This document shows, piece after piece, positions 36,562 through 42,913 of a stretch of 64,000 nucleotides of DNA. Each line of letters begins with the position of its first letter. Within the stretch, counting starts at the first letter, position 1. Both the position numbers and the translations under genes were made by a program. The stretch lies in NCBI RefSeq assembly GCF_002968285.2, contig NZ_CP134400.1, positions 4,154,001-4,218,000 on the forward strand. Reading direction: 5' to 3'. The notes under the pieces were generated by a model that saw only the letters and a list, made by a program, of their open reading frames with translations, had not been told where the DNA came from and did not search any database. The stretch is from Mycobacterium sp. ITM-2016-00318. Lineage in GTDB: Bacteria; Actinomycetota; Actinomycetes; Mycobacteriales; Mycobacteriaceae.

Positions 36562-37820
36562 CCTGGCAGCGCGGCATCGAGTCGCGCCACATAGTCGTCG
36601 ACGTCGCCGACCGCCGACTCCGCGGCATGCACGCTTACGGCGATGGTGTCACCGATTCCGTGCACGCCGTGCCCGAGGCCCATCATCGGCGACAACGCCG
36701 GGTATCCGGCGGTCATCGCGACCGGTGCTCCGCCGAAGTGCAGATCCGCCGCTCCCCTGTTGACGCTGGACACGACGGTGTTGCCGGTGACGACAGGCGA
36801 ACGCAGGCCCGGATCGAATTGCGCCACACCCCAGCGCAGCACCGGCGCGGGGACCGCCGCGAACGCTCGGCTGGCGGCCCGCATCGCGGGGTGTTGCGCA
36901 CGGCGACGGCGATCAGCGAGGTCGGCGGCGATTCGTGTCGCGCGCTCGTGGAGGCTCAGCTCGGGATACAGCCCGACACCGACATTGCCGTAGTGGTTGT
37001 TCGCCTCTCGTGCAGTGGTTTTCGCCATCGGCACCTCGACCCCCAGCGTCGACGGGTCGTCGCCCAGGTCCCGCAGCTGAGCCGACAGCGCCGTGGACAC
37101 CGCGCACAGCACGCCGACGGTCACGGTCGGGCCGGACAGTCGGTCACGGCGCCTGATGAGGGTGCGCACGCTGCGCAGACCCGCAGGCCGTGCATTGCTG
37201 CGCAGAGCGGGCCTTGTAGGCGCCTGCGGAGGCACCAGGCCCGCGTCGGTATCGCGGACCAGCTGACGGTGTGCGCGGGCAGCGACGAGGCTTCGCCAGG
37301 GCAGCGTGACGCCGCGCAGCCGCGGTGTGGGCACCGGCGCGATGTCGACCTCTCGACCGAACAGTCGCGCCGCCAGCGCTGATGACCTGACGCCGTCGGC
37401 GAAGGCGTGCGACATCTGCACGACGGCCACCGTGCCCGGTCCCGCGACGGTGGGTACGCCGTCGACAGGGGTGAAGACGTGGACTCGCCAGGGCGACGCC
37501 CGCGGGTCGAGTTTATGGTCGGCGAGGCTGCTGACGGCCGCCAGGCAGGCCGCCCAGCTGTTATCCCCGAGCGCATGCACCGTGATCCGGTCTGCGTCGA
37601 TGGAGCCGCCGACCCATGCCGGATAGGTCAGCGCGCTGCCCTCGTGTATGTGCAGACGAAGCTCCGCACAGTCGGCGGCCCGGGCGCGAATGACTTCGAT
37701 GGCCTGTTCGAGATCGGCTGGCACTCCGGCGAATCCGTACAGCAGGAACGCGTCGTTGGGTACCTTCGCTGACATCCAGTACGACTGGGCATCGACCGCG
37801 GCAAGCCGGCGCACCGTCAT
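36558..37820 (-). CDS. WS/DGAT-like acyltransferase family protein
   Basis: 420-residue protein with the two-lobed wax-ester-synthase/diacylglycerol-acyltransferase architecture. MSHAFADG at about residues 136-143 is the HHxxxDG acyltransferase motif with only the second His kept (Ser replaces the first). The C-terminal DUF1298-like part has NNHYGNVGVGLYPE at about 270-283 and SSVNRGAADLHFGGAPV at about 350-366. Family members acylate diacylglycerol, fatty alcohols or other acceptors; with one His missing a narrower substrate range is possible. Located in an operon with a hydrolase and Mce-associated proteins. Confidence 0.75.
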   Translation of the reverse strand: MTVRRLAAVDAQSYWMSAKVPNDAFLLYGFAGVPADLEQAIEVIRARAADCAELRLHIHEGSALTYPAWVGGSIDADRITVHALGDNSWAACLAAVSSLADHKLDPRASPWRVHVFTPVDGVPTVAGPGTVAVVQMSHAFADGVRSSALAARLFGREVDIAPVPTPRLRGVTLPWRSLVAARAHRQLVRDTDAGLVPPQAPTRPALRSNARPAGLRSVRTLIRRRDRLSGPTVTVGVLCAVSTALSAQLRDLGDDPSTLGVEVPMAKTTAREANNHYGNVGVGLYPELSLHERATRIAADLADRRRRAQHPAMRAASRAFAAVPAPVLRWGVAQFDPGLRSPVVTGNTVVSSVNRGAADLHFGGAPVAMTAGYPALSPMMGLGHGVHGIGDTIAVSVHAAESAVGDVDDYVARLDAALPG

Positions 37821-37829
37821 GACCTGCGG

Positions 37830-38735
37830 TCAGACTCGCCCGATGAAGTCGACGATGTGGCCCGCGACCACATCCGGCTGCTCCAGCTGCAGGAAGTGCC
37901 CCGCTCCCTCGACCACGAAAGCGTCTCCGTCGGGAGGAAGTATCCGCTCGACCCAGGCGATGTAATCCGGCGCCATACAGCCGTCGTCGTCCCCGTGCAG
38001 GTACAGGAAGGGCACCATCGGCTGCTTCATGAACAGCGAATGGAATTCCGCGTATTCGTCGGGCGGCTTGGTGCGGCGGAAGTTCTGCCGGTACATGGTG
38101 ATTGCGGCACGCCAGTTCTCCGGCGCGCCGATCGCATCCTCGACGAGCCGCGCGTCCTCGTCGACCTCGTCGTAGCCCGGCGACCACTGACGCCACAGAA
38201 TCGGCACCACGTGGGATGCCGAAAGCTCGGGGAGCCAAGGGAGTTGGAAGTACATGATGTACCAGCTGCGAAGCAGTTGCCTGGGTATCTGGGCCACCAG
38301 CCTGATTTGGTCGGGCGCCCGGCCCCACGGCTGGAATGCGGCGAACGGCGGCACCGACATGATCACCGACTTGGTGAACGGGCTGTCGGGCAGTGCGGCG
38401 AGGCCGGCGGCGGCCATCGCGCCCCAGTCGTGTCCGATGACGACGTCGCGGGCGGTGGGGCCGGCCGCTTCCAGCACCTGTAACGCATCGTCCATCAGTG
38501 CTCCGACGTGATAGCTGCCGTCGGCAGGTATCGACGACGGCGCATATCCGCGCATGTACGGGGCCACCACCCGCCAGCCCGCGTCGACGAGCTGCGGAAC
38601 CACTTTTCGCCAGCCACGGGCAGTATCAGGAAAGCCATGCAGGCACAACGCGATCGGCGCGTCTGTCGGCCCCCACGTCAACGCGCGCAGTTGGACCGAG
38701 GGAGTCGCAACGTCGATCCATCCGGGCTCGTCCAT
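37830..38735 (-). CDS. Alpha/beta hydrolase, epoxide-hydrolase-like
   Basis: 301-residue alpha/beta hydrolase. The oxyanion motif HGFPDTARGW is at about residues 34-43, the nucleophile elbow GHDWGAM (Asp, not Ser) at about 103-109, and the catalytic His in GHFLQLEQPD near 278. Asp nucleophile and HGFP place it with epoxide hydrolases or dehalogenases. It lies 9 bp from both neighbours in the operon with the WS/DGAT-like protein. Confidence 0.83.
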   Translation of the reverse strand: MDEPGWIDVATPSVQLRALTWGPTDAPIALCLHGFPDTARGWRKVVPQLVDAGWRVVAPYMRGYAPSSIPADGSYHVGALMDDALQVLEAAGPTARDVVIGHDWGAMAAAGLAALPDSPFTKSVIMSVPPFAAFQPWGRAPDQIRLVAQIPRQLLRSWYIMYFQLPWLPELSASHVVPILWRQWSPGYDEVDEDARLVEDAIGAPENWRAAITMYRQNFRRTKPPDEYAEFHSLFMKQPMVPFLYLHGDDDGCMAPDYIAWVERILPPDGDAFVVEGAGHFLQLEQPDVVAGHIVDFIGRV

Positions 38736-38743
38736 GACGGCGG

Positions 38744-39397
38744 CTACACCGGTTCGAACTGTGAGATCAGCCAGCGATCGCCCGTTCTGTCCAGCGTGAT
38801 GCGGACACTCGACGCGGTGTCGGTTGGCGTGCCGTCGCCGACGGTCACGGTCTGGTTGACGAACAGCAGCACGACCGCGTGGCCGGGATTGGCCGATACC
38901 GACGCCGCGGCGGGCACGGTGGCCACCGCGGCGATCTGCTTCTCCTTGGCGCCGGGAATCACGACGTTGGTGATCAGGTCGGTGTACTGATTCCGAAATT
39001 CACCGGTGACCCTGTCCCGCGCGGACGTCAACTGCTGCTCGACGGTGTCGGGCTCGTAAGAGAGCAACGCAACGGTGCTGTCCTTCGCGGCCTGTATCGC
39101 TTGCTCGCTAGCGGCGTTGCTGTCGCGCACACCCGAGTCCACGAACTTCAGCACACCGGCGCAGATCGCGAGCAGCAACGCGACCGCGGGCAGCAGACCG
39201 AAGGCGACGATCCGTGACCAGTCGCGTTCGCGCCCGGGCTCGGCGAACGTGGCGACCGCGGCCTCGTCCTCGGCGGTGAGAACGGGTGCGTCGGCCGCCG
39301 CGTGCCTGCCCCGCACTTCGGCTGCGTCGTCGTCGGTGGCCAGCCGAGCCGCGGAGTCCTCGACCGTCTCTTCGGTCGCGTGCTTGTCATCGGTCAC
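38744..39397 (-). CDS. Mce-associated membrane protein
   Basis: 217-residue protein with an acidic cytosolic N-terminus (1-60), a single membrane helix (about 63-82) and a periplasmic domain carrying the conserved tail (SSVRITLDRTGDRWLISQFEPV) of Mce-associated proteins. Such proteins stabilise Mce lipid-import complexes. GTG 39397 overlaps the stop of the preceding homologue (GTGA). No mce genes are in this window, so this is an orphan pair comparable to Rv1362c/Rv1363c. Confidence 0.8.
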   Translation of the reverse strand: MTDDKHATEETVEDSAARLATDDDAAEVRGRHAAADAPVLTAEDEAAVATFAEPGRERDWSRIVAFGLLPAVALLLAICAGVLKFVDSGVRDSNAASEQAIQAAKDSTVALLSYEPDTVEQQLTSARDRVTGEFRNQYTDLITNVVIPGAKEKQIAAVATVPAAASVSANPGHAVVLLFVNQTVTVGDGTPTDTASSVRITLDRTGDRWLISQFEPV

Positions 39398-40029
39398 GAT
39401 ACGAACCTCACGTTGGCCACCTTCGCTTCGTCGCCGACCTTCTGCACCGTGATCCGCATCCGCCAGGCGCGTGGCTCCTGTTCGGCCGCACCGGCGTTGG
39501 AGGTCCTCACGGTTACCGCGACGAGCACCTCTGCCCCGTCCTCGTTCTCGGTTTCCACCCCCGCTTCGGCGATGGTGCCGACGGATTTCGACTTCGCCTG
39601 CTTGACCACCTCCTTGAACGGCTGTGCCCGCGCCTCGAAATCGTCGTAGAACGTGCCTGTTGATGAGTCCAGCACCCGCTGCACGTCCTCGTCGGCATGT
39701 TCGAAGTCGATCGTGGTCAGGTTCAACGCCGCCTGCCGGCCGACCTGGAGATACAGGTTGCGCTCCTGCGCGGCCGTGTACGACTGGTAGGTGCGAAACC
39801 CGAGCCATCCGCACAGTGCCGCCAGCGCGACCACGGCAGCCAGCCCGAGAGTCGTGGCGAGCCGCACATGCGACATCGGAGTCTTGGCGGGCGCTACGTC
39901 GTCCACCCCATCGGCGGCGGCATCGTCCTCGGTCTCGGTCTTAGCGCCGTCGTCGTCGGCATCGGCCCTGTCGCTCGCCGCCGACGCCTCCTCGCTCAGT
40001 CGCCCGTCAGGGGCAGCATCGTCTGCCAT
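39394..40029 (-). CDS. Mce-associated membrane protein
   Basis: 211-residue protein, paralogous in layout to the next gene: a very acidic N-terminus (1-50), one membrane helix (about 57-76), then a periplasmic NTF2-like domain with NLTTIDFEHADEDVQRVLDSSTG and the C-terminal WRMRITVQKVGDEAKVANVRFV. First gene of the lipid-linked operon, starting at ATG after GAGGAGCGAAC. Divergent from a TetR gene 187 bp away; a dyad lies between. Confidence 0.8.
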   Translation of the reverse strand: MADDAAPDGRLSEEASAASDRADADDDGAKTETEDDAAADGVDDVAPAKTPMSHVRLATTLGLAAVVALAALCGWLGFRTYQSYTAAQERNLYLQVGRQAALNLTTIDFEHADEDVQRVLDSSTGTFYDDFEARAQPFKEVVKQAKSKSVGTIAEAGVETENEDGAEVLVAVTVRTSNAGAAEQEPRAWRMRITVQKVGDEAKVANVRFVS

Positions 40030-40162
40030 GTTCGCTCCTCCGTGGCGCGACGGGCCGTCGCGGCCTGCGTCTTCGCGCGCTAGTCGGGTCCAAACTACGT
40101 GCCGGAAGCTGGAAAGTTCCCGGCGGCCACGCCCGCAGACGAGAAATCGAACAACCTCGGGT

Positions 40163-40191
40163 GATTCCTCTAGAACAAAGTTCCAGGAATC
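40163..40191. promoter_or_regulatory. Imperfect dyad between Mce-associated operon and tetR
   Basis: Outer arms GATTCCT (40163-40169) and AGGAATC (40185-40191) flank an inner GAAC-AAA-GTTC palindrome. It sits 26-54 bp upstream of the tetR ATG and within the divergent promoter region, so it is a candidate autoregulatory operator. Confidence 0.5.
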
Positions 40192-40204
40192 GAGTGGACT
40201 GCGC

Positions 40205-40210
40205 TAGCTT
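40205..40210 (+). promoter_or_regulatory. -10 element of leaderless tetR gene
   Basis: TAGCTT six bases before the ATG at 40217; no ribosome site. Confidence 0.5.
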
Positions 40211-40216
40211 GTTTCC

Positions 40217-40795
40217 ATGACGACGCCGACGCGGCGTTGGGCCAGGACCGACGCCACGCAGCAGCGCATCCTCGACGCCGCGACCGAGGTCTTCCGCACC
40301 CGGGGTTTCTCGGCGGCGACGATGGCCGACATCGTCGAGCGGTCCGGGGCGAGCATCGGCAGCATCTACCACCACTTCGGCGGCAAGAGAGAGTTGTTCC
40401 TGGCGATCTACGACCGCCTGTCAACCGACGTCGAGCTCCGCTTGGCCGAGGCCGCGTCAACGGCTGACGACCTCGACAGCCAGGAGGCGTTCGCCGTACA
40501 TGTGCGCGCCTACCTCACCGCGATCTGGGAGAACCGGCAGGCGGCGATGATGATGGCCTCCGGCGATGTCCCCGTCGACTTCGAACACCTGCGGCGAAAG
40601 AACACGCTCACGTTTTTCGATCGATGGATGGGCGTGCTCGATGTCGACTCGACGAAGCGCGGCCAGCTGCTGTCCCGCGTACTGATCGCGATCCTGTCGG
40701 AGGCGTCGTTGATGGTGGCCGCATGCGACAAGGTCGCCGACGTCGAGCCGATCAGCGACGCCACCGTCGAGTGGATCGCACGACTGCGGACCTGA
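40217..40795 (+). CDS. TetR-family transcriptional regulator
   Basis: 192-residue regulator. Helix-turn-helix at about residues 15-58 (RILDAATEVFRTRGFSAATMADIVERSGASIGSIYHHFGGK). The C-terminal effector domain is of the general TetR type; ligand unknown. Divergent from the Mce-associated/acyltransferase operon, with a dyad in the shared intergenic region, so that operon is its likely target. Confidence 0.85.
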   Translation: MTTPTRRWARTDATQQRILDAATEVFRTRGFSAATMADIVERSGASIGSIYHHFGGKRELFLAIYDRLSTDVELRLAEAASTADDLDSQEAFAVHVRAYLTAIWENRQAAMMMASGDVPVDFEHLRRKNTLTFFDRWMGVLDVDSTKRGQLLSRVLIAILSEASLMVAACDKVADVEPISDATVEWIARLRT

Positions 40796-40801
40796 CCGGT
40801 T

Positions 40802-41275
40802 TCAGAGGTTGGCGACAGCCGATTCCAGGTCGGCGATGACGATCTTGCGCATGCCCTGCATCGCCTTGTCGGCGGCCGCCGCGCGCGCCGGGTCAGGATC
40901 GGAAGTCAACTCGAGCAGCCGGTCCGGGCAGATCTGCCAGCTCAGCCCGAAGCGGTCCTTGAGCCAGCCGCACTGTGACTCCTCGCCGCCGTCGACGAGC
41001 CGGTCCCAGTAGTAGTCGACCTCGGCCTGATCCTTGCAGTGCACCATGAACGACACCGCTTCGTCGAAGTGGAAGTGGGGACCACCGTTGATGCCCATGA
41101 ACCGCGTGCCGTCCAGCTCGAAGTAGCCCCATAGCACCTCACCCGGATCGCCGCCGCCCTCATCGGTGCCCCTGTAGAACTCGCCGACCGAGGAGTTCGG
41201 GAAAATCGCAGCGTAGAACGCGGCGGCCTCGGTGAGATTGTTGTCGAACCACAGACAGGGGGTGATGGCGGGCAT
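40802..41275 (-). CDS. PhnB-like VOC-superfamily protein
   Basis: 157-residue glyoxalase/bleomycin-resistance-fold protein of the PhnB (3-demethylubiquinone-9 3-methyltransferase-like) group. ITPCLWFDNNLTEAAAFYAAIFPNS at the start, GPHFHFDEAVSFMVHC in the middle, and GWLKDRFGLSWQICPDRLLEL near the end are the family blocks. Function unknown despite the historical name. ATG after GGAGAGG. Confidence 0.82.
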   Translation of the reverse strand: MPAITPCLWFDNNLTEAAAFYAAIFPNSSVGEFYRGTDEGGGDPGEVLWGYFELDGTRFMGINGGPHFHFDEAVSFMVHCKDQAEVDYYWDRLVDGGEESQCGWLKDRFGLSWQICPDRLLELTSDPDPARAAAADKAMQGMRKIVIADLESAVANL

Positions 41276-41340
41276 GCGGGCGTCCTCTCCAACGGCGATC
41301 AGCTACACACAGGCAGACTCCGCCACCCGCCGAAACTCAT

Positions 41341-41946
41341 CTAGCGGGCGCCGGCCGCACCCAACGCCCGTAACGCGAAGTCGAGCACCCGCGCGCGGGC
41401 GCGCTGCAGATCCTCGTCGCTGCCGGCTCCCGAGATCGTCAGTTCCCGACTGACGATCGCGCTGATCGCGACCGCATCTGTATGCGGTCGCGCCAGCGGG
41501 AAGGAGCCGTCGTCGCGTCCGCGCGCGAGGACCCGTTCCAGCGACCGTTCCCGGTCGGCGTGCAGGCGCTCGCGCATGTCCCGGTAGCCCTTGGCGGCGC
41601 GCACCTCGTCGGAGTCGATAACGGTGAGGTGCATACGCAGCTCGGGATCGTGGGCCAGGACGAACATCATCTCGACCCACGCCGTCAGCTGCTTGACCGG
41701 ATCGCCGGGCAGTTCCTCGGCGATGCGGTCAAGCCGATCGGTGAGCGCATCGGCCTCCTGCCGCAGCATCGCCAGGAACAGCTCGTCCTTCGAGGCGAAA
41801 TGGCGGTAGAACGCCCGGGTGGAGAGCCCGGCGCGCTCGAGAATCGCCGCGACCGGGATGGGGCCGCTGTGCGCTTCAGACAGGCAGCGGTACGCGGCGT
41901 CGATGATGCCCTGGCGGTCATCGAGGTTCGGCGAATCGGGCTGCAC
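41341..41946 (-). CDS. TetR-family transcriptional regulator
   Basis: 201-residue regulator. Helix-turn-helix at about residues 11-52 (IIDAAYRCLSEAHSGPIPVAAILERAGLSTRAFYRHF). Start set at GTG 41946 because a TACAAT -10 lies eight bases upstream; the longer frame is spurious. Divergent from the hydrolase and kinase/phospholyase-like fusion genes, which it may regulate. Confidence 0.82.
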   Translation of the reverse strand: MQPDSPNLDDRQGIIDAAYRCLSEAHSGPIPVAAILERAGLSTRAFYRHFASKDELFLAMLRQEADALTDRLDRIAEELPGDPVKQLTAWVEMMFVLAHDPELRMHLTVIDSDEVRAAKGYRDMRERLHADRERSLERVLARGRDDGSFPLARPHTDAVAISAIVSRELTISGAGSDEDLQRARARVLDFALRALGAAGAR

Positions 41947-41954
41947 GTTCGCAA

Positions 41955-41960
41955 ATTGTA
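41955..41960 (-). promoter_or_regulatory. -10 element of leaderless tetR gene
   Basis: TACAAT on the minus strand, eight bases before the GTG at 41944-41946; it decides the start. Confidence 0.5.
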
Positions 41961-42052
41961 GGGACGGCCATCCGGCGACATTTCTCACCATCGGTGAAAG
42001 GGACAATTTTCCGCTGGGTAACGTGAGCGCGGGGTTTGTCGAAGGGACGTCG

Positions 42053-42913
42053 GTGAGCACTGGACACAGCGGATCACAAACGGTGAAGTTTCGGGGTGCC
42101 GACGACCTCACCCTGATCGCAGACGAATGGAATCGCGGACCGGCGGCGGCTGATCGGCCGTCTGTTCTGTTCCTGCACGGCGGTGGACAGAACCGGTACT
42201 CGTGGAAAAGCACCTGCCAGATCCTGGCCGACGACGGCTTACACGTGATCGCGCTCGATTCGCGCGGTCACGGCGACAGCGACCGCGCACCCGATGCCAA
42301 CTACTCCGTCGACGCGCTGTGCGCCGACACGCACTCGGTGCTCGACCAGATCGGACGGCCGACGATTCTGATCGGGGCGAGCATGGGCGGGATGACGGCC
42401 ATGCCCGTCGCGCACGAAGCGGGACCGGAGAAGGTGACGAAGCTGGTCCTCGTCGACGTCGTGCCGCGATACGAGAAGGACGGCAGCGCCCGCATCCGCG
42501 AGTTCATGGCGAGCGGTCTGAACGGGTTCGAGTCACTCGACGAGGCCGCCGACGCCGTCGCCTCGTATCTTCCGTACCGGACAAAGCCGCGCAGTCCGGA
42601 GGGACTGAAGAAGAACCTGCGGTTGCGCGACGGGCGCTGGTTCTGGCATTGGGATCCGGCCTTTCTAACTGTGCCTGCCGACGACAAATTCGTCCGGGTC
42701 GCGAAGCTGGAGCAGGCTGTCATGTCGTTGACCATCCCGATCCTGTTGATCAGGGGCAGGCTGTCGGATGTGGTCAGCGAGGCAGGCGTCGATGACTTCC
42801 TGGCCAAGGTCCCCGATGCCGAGTTCGTCGAGCTGTCGGATGCCGGTCACACCGCCGCCGGCGACGACAACGACGCGTTCAGCGACGTCGTCGTGGAGTT
42901 CGTCAACCGGTGA
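42053..42913 (+). CDS. Alpha/beta hydrolase
   Basis: 286-residue serine alpha/beta hydrolase. The HGGGQNRYSW oxyanion region is at about residues 40-49, DSRGHGDSDRAP at about 67-78, the nucleophile Ser in GASMGGMTA at about 109, and the His in SDAGHTAAGD near 270. Looks like an esterase/lipase or C-C hydrolase; substrate unknown. Start chosen at GTG 42053 with GAAGGGA upstream; a GTG ten codons earlier is possible. The stop overlaps the next gene (GTGA). Confidence 0.8.
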   Translation: MSTGHSGSQTVKFRGADDLTLIADEWNRGPAAADRPSVLFLHGGGQNRYSWKSTCQILADDGLHVIALDSRGHGDSDRAPDANYSVDALCADTHSVLDQIGRPTILIGASMGGMTAMPVAHEAGPEKVTKLVLVDVVPRYEKDGSARIREFMASGLNGFESLDEAADAVASYLPYRTKPRSPEGLKKNLRLRDGRWFWHWDPAFLTVPADDKFVRVAKLEQAVMSLTIPILLIRGRLSDVVSEAGVDDFLAKVPDAEFVELSDAGHTAAGDDNDAFSDVVVEFVNR

